The notes beneath the pieces are model-generated. The model had not been told where the DNA came from. It ran no database searches and worked only from the letters and a program-made list of their open reading frames with translations. 64,000 nucleotides of DNA from Forficula auricularia (taxonomy: Eukaryota > Arthropoda > Insecta > Dermaptera > Forficulidae), in the NCBI GenBank assembly GCA_024734495.1, contig JALMQS010000828.1:2157101-2221100 (forward strand), written 5' to 3'. Shown here piece after piece: positions 9,402-21,400 of the stretch. The translations under genes were made by a program, and so were the position numbers. Each line of letters begins with the position of its first letter. The stretch's first letter is position 1.

Positions 9402-12400
9402 TTATTGGCGGTGTATGATAAAGTCCCAAGAATCGCGCCATCTGAGGGACATGATCTGGGATGCCGAAAGAGGTTGATGTCCATATGCAAATACTGAGAA
9501 TCTCCGAAAGACATAGAGCACGAGCCCACACCAAACAAATAATGTCAATCGAAAGGTGATTATTAGCCAACGACGATAAGGTGGATTCGTTGACCTAGAA
9601 AAAAAAAAGGAGAATTATTCAATAAGTTCATGTTGTTTTCTGACTTAGATATTTAGTGTTATATACTTTTATATATATTTTTAAAGTAAACAATATAACT
9701 TATAAATATTTCTCAAGTTATTCGATAGGGCTGACATCTATTCAAGATATATAGAATTAATAAGGTAACATGAATTCAATACAAATTCACTCTGCAACTC
9801 TCCTGACTCTGGCAACCGCTTGGGGAGCTTTGGAACGCAAACATTCTTATGGTGAGAAATGTTGTTGTTCATAGATGACTAGCTCCCCAAACAGTTGCTG
9901 ATTTTCACCAATTTCTATTTAAAGGAACACCAAACACATTAAATAGTCGCTGTATTCTGATTTAATCAATAAAATATTGAATACATTTTGCAAATAAGTC
10001 ATATTAGTTTCTTTTGAAAAAAATTTTTTTTAAAAGAGTTATATAAGTATAAATTTTGTTGAGAGATAACAGAGTAGGTTCAAGGTGAAACATAAGTAAT
10101 AAAAGTAAAAATAGATTACTAGGTTATTTGTGAAACCTATCTAGTAATCTATTTTTTAATTCCAAGTATAAATTTGTTATTTACCAGATAAAACGATTTA
10201 GGTGATCAATACAAGCTGCCAACATAAGGGATTTATATGCCGAAGCAGGTAAATAATGATGAAGGAAAAGCGTGCGCTCCGTGAGAAAATATGGAAAAAA
10301 ATTTATGGCCCAACCTAATAAAAATATCTAAAAAAGATTGAAATATACATTACCATATGATAGAAAAATTGAATCAAATTAGTATTTATAAATTATATAC
10401 AGAAAAATAAAACATAAGAACAAAATGTCTATTATTTCAAATAGAAACATCCGTTAATCTGTCGAGTAAAAATAAAATAATATATAATTAAGAATCAAAA
10501 TATTGCTTTCATATAAAATGATACTAGAAAATTTATAGGTCTAGAAGACTTTGAATTTATAAAGTTTTTATTAAAATCACACAAAGTTAATTATAGCTAT
10601 TTATTGATCACACAAGCACACATCAAATAATACAAAATAATTAAGAGGTATTAATGTATTCTGAGATTGTTCTGAAGTATGTACAGTAGGGTGGAGTGAA
10701 AAAACTAAAATTAAAAATTTGAAACGGGCGTATGTGGAAAAGTTGCCTAATATAAAGTCTATTTATAATACAAAATCTCAGCTAAATCAAATTATATCTT
10801 AAGGTGCCCCTTCAAGTGTGTAATGGGCCGACTCGTCGCAAATGCACTTTTGACGCTGACTGATAATTTCTCTCTGAAAACCATCAAAAAAATGCCGCGC
10901 TGGTCAATAAAAATGCACATTGTACAAGCTGGAAATAATTTTAATCGAAGTTAAGCATTCCAAATAAGAGTTATATGAGTTTTCGACGGTTTTTGGCTGG
11001 TGCTAAATTTTTGAGGGACTAAAAACTACGAAAATTGTGGGCTTTTTTCATATTTTGCTTATATTAATCATGCGTCCTACAGAAAATTTTACTCTTATCA
11101 AAATGAAAGAGCATAACCTTACGCGTCGAATAATCTACTTATAAGTTAAAATTGGTTCAGCCGTTTAGCCACAATCGATCGTCAAAATAGGCAATTTTTA
11201 ACAATTTACCCAAGTGAATTAGCTCATTAGATGGTCACAAGAAACATCTCTTCAAAATTTTGAGGCCCTGACCCCCAGAATCGTTACCAATTGGCTAAAA
11301 AACGAGATTGGCAATCATTCAGCTTAATTGGACAACGGTAACCTGTGCCGGTGCCGCAATGAGTTTGAAAAAATTGCAGTTTTTCATTCATAAAATGAAA
11401 ACCACTCATCCTAAAAACTTGATTCTTGTCTAATTTTCTAAGAATTTGTTGTCATGAAAGTTTACTTAAGCCACTTTTTTGTTAAAACTTTTAGATTTGA
11501 AGATATCCAGAATTTTCCAAGACAGGACATGGATCCGACCTTATTGCGGCACGGGTTACCGTTGTCCAATTAAGATGAAACTTTGCCAATCTCGTTTTTT
11601 AGCCAATTGGCAAATATTATGGGCATCAGAATAAAAATTCAAAAAGTGGTTTTTTGTGATCACATAATGAGAATAATTCACTTTTACGAAAAGTTGGTAA
11701 AACTTGTCTATCTGACGATCGATTGTGGCTAAACGGCTAAAATGATTTTAACTTTTGATTAGGTTATTCAACGCGAAATTCTATGCTCTTTCATTTTGGT
11801 AAGAGTAAAATTTTCCGTAGGACCCATGGTTTTCGAGTTATAAGTAAAAAACTGAAAAGTCCCAAATTTTCGTGGTGGCAAAGGGGCACCTTAAGATTGC
11901 ATCGTAGGAAGTTCACATTTCACACACATGACTACACTTATAGGTGGCAACTTTTCCGCATATAGCCTAATAAATTGAGCAATTTTTTTTTGGAGGGGTG
12001 CTTTTTCGCTCCACCCTAATGTACAGCTTGAGCACCCATTCGATTTTAGGATAACACAACAAATAACACACTATATGGTAATTACATTCGATCGGCTTAT
12101 TAGTAGTTATATTTTGTTATTTGTTGTGTGATGAATAAGTAGTTATAATTATTTGTGATTTTAATAAAAATTTAACCTTTAGAATTATGTTTATTTAGGT
12201 ATTGAACATTTGTAATGAGATCATCTCTTCAAAATGCGCGATGTTTCGACACCTAGCACTGGAGTCGTTTTCACTCTAGTCGAATAATAGATTTCAATCA
12301 GTATTTAATAACGACTCAAGAGCTACATAGATGTCAAAATGACTTGAATTCTAATGAGTTCATCCCATTAAAAATGTGGAATCTAGGTAGGTTTAGCCGA

Positions 12401-15400
12401 AACTGCTTTTTGATATATATTATTAAATAAAATAAAAACATATATTTACTCTTCCTGGTTGTAGAAAATTTTGCCAAGCCGATTCAGATATATCGAAAAA
12501 TCCACGTTGGCGCCTGCCTAGTTGTCCTACTAGGACGACAAGATACAATAAAGCCATCAGACTACCCGTCCACCAAACAACAATGTTACCGATTAAATGG
12601 ATTTGTGCCTAAAAAATATAAATGATTAAAAATGAACAATTGAAAAAAAAAAATTTTAATCAATTAAAATACATTTGATTGAGTGGCAAGCCAGTAAGCA
12701 AGCGGTCGATACATTAATGGCCAATCGGTAGGTTCAGATGCGTAGGCATGAGTACTTCCCGTACTGGAAGTGCTTCCTCCCATCCACATTTTATATTCTA
12801 GCTCACGCCATTTAGCCCAAAATGAAAGACGTGATGGCTCTGTAGGGATCATTTCAGCTTTTAATAAATCACGTTCTCGATCTTTTTGATCTTCCCAACG
12901 AGTATATCTAAAAAAAAAAATTAAACAATATAATACTAATCAATTAAAAGTAATATTATTATGGTAGTAATTTGAACTTAAGGATTCGGAAAAATATATA
13001 AGAGCCCAATGGCATAGCAATAGCTAGGGAGGGGTGTGGTCCGCGCCGGGTGGAAGGTTTTTCGTTATGGGGTCCTCTTGCCTTACATTATGCTTAGTTT
13101 ACAGTGGTTGCCTCAAAGCCCTCAAACTACACATATCGTCGCCTTAGAGTGCTAACCTGCTAAATCCATTTTTTTTATCATATATGACATATTAATACCG
13201 TTCGAAAGAAAAAGAAATGCAGCATCGTCCAAGTAAAGTTACGTTTTCCTCGGTGCGACTATCACGATGATCGTTCAACAATAATCGTGCAACTTGGAAA
13301 ACGTACCTTACCAGCAGTCGCTCGAAGGAAAACAGCTCCATAAGAAATACAAAGAAATAGTGTTCAAAGATGATCGTGCAACGAGGAAAACGTTCCTTAA
13401 AACTTCTACTTAAAATTAGGTAAGTTGTAGAAAAAATGTGAAAATAGTTTCTTTCCATAACAACAATATTAAATTTTGTTTTTTTTCTGCCCTGTAAAAT
13501 TTCCTTGTTATGAGTTAGCAAGTTTACACTCTAAGGCGACGATATGAAAGTTCGTCATTTCATTCAAATAAATGAAATCACAAGATTTTTTTTCTCCCCG
13601 TTTTAGACAATCATATATACAATCCAAAAATTAATATTATTGATTGACACTGAATTTGGGATTTTAATTTATATTTTTAGAGAGAAATAAATAACAATTG
13701 CTTAAGAAGTTATATATCCATCGAGCGCCACGAGACACAAGATTTTTTTTTTTTTAATTCTAATGTTTCATTTTGTTTTGTTATTAACTTGAGTATCTTT
13801 AAATAAGAATAGGATAACGTGATAAGAATGGATTTTGTGTTTTCAATATTTAGCCTTATATTCAGTCAACTTAAATGCCTTTACTTACAAATCAATTACT
13901 TTCACACTATTTTACTAATATTTTAAAATTTTACAAGAACATTTTTCATATTTTTTGGGACCAGATAAGTAGATCTAATTAAAACCTATTTTAAAATAAG
14001 CTGACGTGTTCTGATGTGGCCATCCACTTGACTTTACCATGCCCCTAAAATTATTTAAATCATGTAGGGGGGGTGGGGTTAGTTTTAGTTTTTTAGACTT
14101 CTGAGGTCCCACTGATTATGTATACAAAATTTGGTTGAGTTAGTAAATGGCCAAGATTTTCATTTTTTGACCCTACACTCCCCCCCCATTTTGGGAGGTT
14201 AGTTTTTGCACTTTTAGACTTCTGGGGGTCCACTGATTATGTACACAACATTTGGTTGAGTTTGCTCAAATGGCCTAGATTTTTAATTTTTAACCCCCTC
14301 TCCTCCCCCTTAATTTTTGGTCGATATGCACCAAAATCTAATCAGATCTTAATTTCAATGGACCAAAACTACGTGTGAAATTTCGTTTTGATATTCACAC
14401 TAGTTTTTGAGCTAGCTCCTCCACAAAAATTTGGTAACGCACAGACAACCAGACAGACTAACAGACATTTTGACAAAACAATTATTCTCTCGAAAAATAT
14501 AATTTTTTCGATGTTCACTTTTTGTAGAGCGAAATGCCATGGATTCGCTCAATTTTTTTAATCAAAATAGTTTCAGCCGTTTTTGAGATATTTCGAAAAA
14601 AAGAAGGAAAAAAAAACACTTTTTTCATGCACGATTACAATACTTGACCATAGCCTATAAGTAAAAATAATATCAATATCAATATGTATTGCATACTTTA
14701 AGAATGGACAATTTATTGTTAAAGATAAAAAAAAATTATATCTATGTTCTTCCACATTCCATACTGCATGATCATGAGTAAGTTCTTGAGAAGTAGCTAC
14801 TTCATGCTGATTGAAGGCCCAAGAAGGAAGTTGGCGACCTGTATATCTCAAAGCTTGATCAGTTGTTACATGAATTAGACGGACTTGTGATTGAATAGCG
14901 TGCCAGGCACCATCTGAGCCTGAAGAATCGCCATTAAGAATATCGACGCGCCAGAGAGCTTGAGCTGGCATTGAAACGTTGTAATCAATATAACAAGATA
15001 CCTATAAATTAAATAAATTAGTATGTATATATTAGATATGTATCTTTAACTAAATAAAAAATTACCCTCAAAAAATGAATCAACATTTAATTATTGCTAC
15101 TTCTTCAAATCTTAATCTATTTAATAGAAAATTTATATTCAATTTTCCATTCAGTTCCTGATAGTTTAAGATTATTTCAGAATTTTATTGGATGTCACTA
15201 ATAGAAGCCACAGGCCTCAAACCTCCCCCCCCCCCCAAAAAAAAAAAAAGTTTGGATTATGATAATAATTATTTAAAAAAATTTGATTCAAGAAAAAGGC
15301 ATTTTGGGAAACTTTATTAATTCAAATTTTGAAAAAATATTAGAAAAAGTAAAATGATATGAGACTCGACCTCTTGCATTTGTGGTGAAACTGGGGCTGC

Positions 15401-18400
15401 CACATCATGAGAATTTAAAGCTCTACTTGACATTCCGTGGACTAATTCAATAACATCCCCATGTTTAATGACATCGATAGAACCTTCGCTACCTGAAAAA
15501 TTCCAAAATAATGTGTTGATAAAAATGTATTTCAAATATATTATGAAAAACTAGTTTAAGAATACTTTTTAAGATTAAAAAGCAGCAAAGGATGAGGCTA
15601 GCTATCGAACCGACAAAGACTCAAAGCATACGAATGGAGCGTCAAATTAAAAATTAAAAGAGAGCATGTGCAATGGGATTTTAAAAGATCTATTTAACGG
15701 CAATCTGGTCGATGATGCTGCAAAATTTCTTTCAGTAATCAACAAAACTTATTTTGTTGCCGCCAAATTTATTTACATCAAAGTACAGGTAATGTTAAGT
15801 TCATGAACTTTTACAAATTTTTAAAACTAAGTATTGCCACTAGTTTATGATTTAATAGGTTCATGACCCGCGAGATGGGGGTAAAAATAAAAACTAGATG
15901 ATAGTATGTTTAATAGGATTTTATAAGATCTTTCCAGCTGTATCCCACTTGATGGCAGTGTGACTTTATTTCATCAGCACTTTTATGTTTTCGGAGAAGC
16001 CTCAAAATTTATGTTTTCTATTTTTAATATTGGACTTCGGGTAATCGAAGTATAACTACAATAAAATTTTAGATTTCTAAGTTTAAAAAGTTTAGAAGCT
16101 ACAAACCTGTAACAGTGGGTACGGAGAGATAAATAAAGAGACAACGAAGTAACGTCACAAAGGTTTCGTTTTATGATTTGTTTTTTGTTAATTTTGATAC
16201 GGAACTCTAAAAATAATTGTAGTAATTTGTCACTCAATTGAAATTTATAAATTATTTTTATTCATTTATATGTATTCAATAAAAAGCATCGGTTACCACT
16301 GGTTGACCACCTTCAGTAGTACCTACTAAAAAAAGATTATAATTTTTATAATACCTGCAACTCGAAGGGATTCTACTCCAGGGCGTTTAACAATCCACCA
16401 ATTATTAACATCTTTGAATGAATAACAGGTAACTTGTTGTTGATGCGATGAACCTCTTCCATCAGGATAACGGATTGGATAGACTTGGTTGTGTGAATGA
16501 AGCCAACAAGCCCTTCCATGCGTGTGGCGAAGAGTGACCTATAAGGTTTATTTAATTATCTTCTTTAATTTCAGACTATTATCATTTAAAAAATATATTT
16601 ATTTATTTCAATTGCCACTAAGAAAATAAAATTTTCTTCAGTATTCAAAAAAATTCCATTTTTCACATGACCAAAAATAAAAACGTGGGCGCTTAATTTA
16701 ATTAAAGTTAAAAGCCCCAACCATGCTTTTATTTTAAGAATTTATTTTCTACTTTTTAGTGAGATTTTGAAATTCAGGTAACTATCGTATTAAGCAAATA
16801 TTAATTACGTTCCACAAAAATTCCGCTTTAACTAAATAGAGTTATGCGAAACACTCCTCTCATAAAAAAATGATTCGAGGTAAAATCGCACATTATATCG
16901 AAAACACATTAGAAAGACAGCGTTATACGAAAATGAGCTGTAAAAGCGTGTTTAAAAAGTTATATTTAATAAATCTTTATTTTATACGTTTTAGTTTTTG
17001 CTTTTGAACGAGTGCTAACAAACACCTATATACATATCAAATTAATAAATTATTTTTATTTATTTATATGGATTCACTAAACAGCTTCTGTCTGTTACGA
17101 GTGCTTGTCTCTTTGAATTAAGAAATATTTAGTAAGTGTGAGATTCCTTGTTAATGTTTATATTTAAAGTTTGAATTTGTCTTTATTCATTTCTGGAATT
17201 GATGAAATATTGTATTGTCATTGCAAATATCTGAGAGTGCAAAATTTCAAGAAACTCTGATCGGCAGAAGTTAATAAAAGTTTTATTACAAGATTCTTCT
17301 AAGACAAAAATACAGAGTGCCAAGTTAAATAAAAGCTTGTAAAATAACAATAATTTTAATTGCGAATTCAAAGGGATGTGAACAAAATATTTTTTTCAAT
17401 AACAAAAATTAATCAGTTGAATGTTTTGTCGATCTATTTCGACTTGATCAGCAACTAGATTTTATTGTTTCTGATGAAGTCGAAATAAATCGTCGAAACT
17501 TAAAGTTTGATTGTATTTAGTTTTTGAAAAAATTATTTTGTCCATATCTCTATGAATTCTCAATTGAATTTATAAATCAAGGACATGAATCACCTTAGAT
17601 AATAATAATAATAATGATAATAATATAGTTACTTGTGAGCCGTGAGCTACGAGCAAAGGTTGGCCTCTCGTAATTGAAGCTAAACCACCTTCGAGAGAAG
17701 CTTGGAAAGCGCTGGTCATGACGTGGTCATGGGGGCCAGCACGGATGAGCACAGCCATATGACACCACCAAATGGTAAGATATGTAAATATAAATGCAAG
17801 CGTAGCAGATAAAGCCCGAGCTGATAGTATTAACGTTACAAATCTTCCAGATTTTTCGCGATCTCCTATTAATTTCCAGCATTGACGAAGAGAAATCAAT
17901 ATCCCTAGTGTAGTGCTAAGAAGACCAGCCTAAAACAAATATTAATTGTTAAAGTAAATAAATTATATGTGAAAGGATTATTTTTATGTATATCTATTTA
18001 AGTTTACGTTGGAACCAAGATAAACGACAAGAACGTAGATAGTCAGCGGAAAAAATCAAAGATTTTTTTCTTTTTTATTATAATGATACCGATGCAAACA
18101 GATATCGCACCAAAAAGTGCATTGTAAAATGAGTTGGAGTTGAAGGTACCAGTGGATACTGGTCTTAAAAGATTGAAATATTTAGATTGAAGCAACTAAC
18201 TGAGCCATATTTTTAACGAAGCATTAATATTCTTAGCTCTTATCGAATTAAGGAATTCTACACTTTAATTAGTGAAATTTATATCAGGTTCTCTTGTGGG
18301 AGCAAAAAGCTTGTTATTATTATCAAAGATTTTTATCTTTATTTTGATCATCATCATTGAGTATAGAGTCCTAAGACTGGTTTGACGAAACCACCCGTCT

Positions 18401-21400
18401 CCACTCGGTTCTGTCCCCCGCCAGCTGTTTGACCTCTCTAAATGTGTCGCATCCCATATCCCCAATTATTTGGTTGAAATATTCTGATCTGGGCCTTCCC
18501 CTTTTCTTTTTCTCACCTCCCCCTCCAAGATATCCCTAAGCAGTCCTCCATGTCTCAGTGTGTGTCCCATCATCTGACCTCTTCTCTTCTTCAGACTCTT
18601 CCACACGGTTCTTCTTTCTCCGATTCTTCCAAGAACTTCTTCATTTGTAATTTTATCCATCCATTTTCCATCATTCTTCTATAGCACCACATTTCGAAAG
18701 CCTATAATCTCTTTCTCTCTGCTTCTCTAATTGTCCAGGTGTCACACCCATACATGGCTATGCTCCATATATATGTCTTCAATAGCATCTTCCTGTTTTC
18801 TCAACTGATTGAGGAGGAGCATGGAAGTTTTTGTTTTGAATTAAATCCCATTTTTGTTTGGGCAATTCTAGATTTAATTTCACTTTCGCTCCTCACATAA
18901 CATGATAGATTAATTAAATTAAGTTGGAGTTGGTTGTATTTCACCACCAACTCCAACCTAATTTAATTTTAACAATGTTTCACTATAAACCAACACCGCG
19001 TTCCCTAAATTTGATTATTTTGATATATTCCACAAATTTAGTTGCCCTATAATAATTAGGAAATTTTCCAAATATGAGTAACAATAGGTTGTGAAGAAAA
19101 TTTGTGAAAAATATGTTTGTTATTGAGTGCTTCTAGCTGTTGCTGATTTTCGCCAAATAGGAAATATGACGTGGCTCTTATAGTTTATCACAGTTCCAAC
19201 ATAAGCATCACATAAAATAAATTTCGCACAGCTTTTATCATTGTTCTTATCGTTTATCGTAGCTTCAACGTAAATGCATTCCATTTATAGTTAGTTGTCA
19301 TTTAAGAATTGGATTCGAGAAAATAAAGTATCATTAAAAAAATATAATTACAAATATTAAATATACGAGAAGATAATATAGAAATTAATTTTTAAAAAAA
19401 AAGTTAATTAGCTATTACAGTGACAGTGAGCAGTAACGCCTCATGGGATGGATTAAATTAGCCAAAATTAAAGAGTTTCCGCGTGGTTTCTAGTCCTATA
19501 CTTTATTTAGGTCTTTATTATTTATGCTGAATTCTGCTATTCTAGCAGTAACGCCTCATGGGATGGATTAAATTAGCCAAAATTAAAGAAAACTCCATTT
19601 TTTTTCTTTTTTGGCTGTTAGGCCTCACCAAATCCATATCTTGAACCACCTATTTAATAAGGTATATTTAATGTTTAAATTAAATTAAAAATGAAATACT
19701 TCCACATACCAAATATCTCATATCATGCGATGATATAGATATAAATGAAAGTAAAAATAGTTATTAGTTTTATTTTTTTCTATGAAATGACAATAAAAAA
19801 AATGTTTAAAGATATTTGCAAGGTCTAGACTACTTTATTCTCGATTGTTTTTATTTTATTATATCTCGAAATAAAAATGATTTATGTTTGTAACCCATGA
19901 ATTACCTGTTTAATAGCAGAAGCACAAGCAAATGCAATGCCTGCTGCCGAAAGCCATGTACATCGAAATAGCTCCTTTTGATTTCTGTCTGCTTTCAAAA
20001 CAGCAAGCAATCCAAGAAGAGAAAATGTCATTAACATAGGCTCCATTAAAACAAAACGAGACTGAACAAGCCAAGCAGAGTCTGTAATGAAGAGGAATCC
20101 AGCTAACGCAGCTGCCCAGCGAGATGAGCCAACAGCCCGTGAAGTATGGTATGCTAATGGTACAAGAAAAGATCCAAAAAGAGCCGGTACAAATCTTAAA
20201 GACCATACAGGCACGGAAGATGCATAATCAGCTCCTATTTTATCAGGACGATTACTTCCTATAAAAAATTAAATGTATAAGTTAAATTCTATAAATCCAT
20301 AATTAAAATATTCTTGATTGTAACACTTTATAACATCACAATTAATCATTCTCTTCCTCAATCTTGCATATTTATTACATGAAATGTTAATTTTGTGAAT
20401 GGTGTGGAGAAAAGAGTTTACTTTGTTTTTATTAAGAAGATGGGTTCAACTAGACCCGGAACATGTCTAGGGCCAGTTGTATGTCGGTTGATAAAGTTCT
20501 TTGTAAAAGTTGACAAAGGGTAAAACCTTAAAATTCACATTGTGGCCGGCGGGTTGGCCAATCAGATGAAAGTGCGTGTCATCTGATTGGACAACCCGCC
20601 GGGCACAAGGTTAATTTTAATGTTTTACCCTTTGTCAACTTTTACAAAGACTTTACCAACCGATATACAACTGGCCCTTAGACAATAAAAATTGTTTTTG
20701 GAAAAAGTGAAAAAAAAATTTCGTTTTATTTACAATTTCAATTGAGGAAGAGAATGATTAATTGTGATGTTAAATTCTATAGTTAATTTAAGTAATGTAG
20801 GATTAATTTAGAGAGATCAGTAGATGTTTTTGGCGAAAATCAGAGGGTCTAAATTAACGGGGTAGTAAATGCATTATTCTTACGACTGAATAAATTTTGT
20901 TTCCGGATAACTTTCTAACAATAGATTTCAGGATGGGTGAATTCACTTGATTTTACAAGTAATTATTAATTCTATATATCGCGAAGAGATGTAACTAACA
21001 CCTTTTGTGATTTTCGCCAATAAAAATACAATTTTATTGGGCCTGTTTATTTAATCCATTATTTTTTATGAACAGTATCGGTTGTTTTTTCTTTCCATTC
21101 TGGATGCGATTCTGAAGAGAGACAAACAATATACAACGTGTATCGTATTAAATTAGTTTATCTCTATGGGTTAAAGGAATTAAGGCAAGCCCTCACTACT
21201 TTTGGGCTTCAGCTTTCTGGATTAAGTAGATATATGTGTTTAAATCTACTATTTTTCCATTTTCGATTAGTATAATAGTAGCTAGTAGTTCATTTTCTAT
21301 TTTTTACGAAAATGTATTAATAATTATATTATTGTATTATTATTATTTAGTTTTTTAGATTTTCACGTAAGTATATCCATGGAAAAAGGAATAAACAATT

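Noticed and set aside
12664..12852. Separate 62-codon gene
   Set aside because: It is part of POMT1 exon 8 read from an internal Met.
17455..17515. Possible hammerhead (CTGATGA ... GAAAC)
   Set aside because: The core strings are present, but stem I does not pair and stem II has a mismatch; the rest looks like an ordinary transposon tail.
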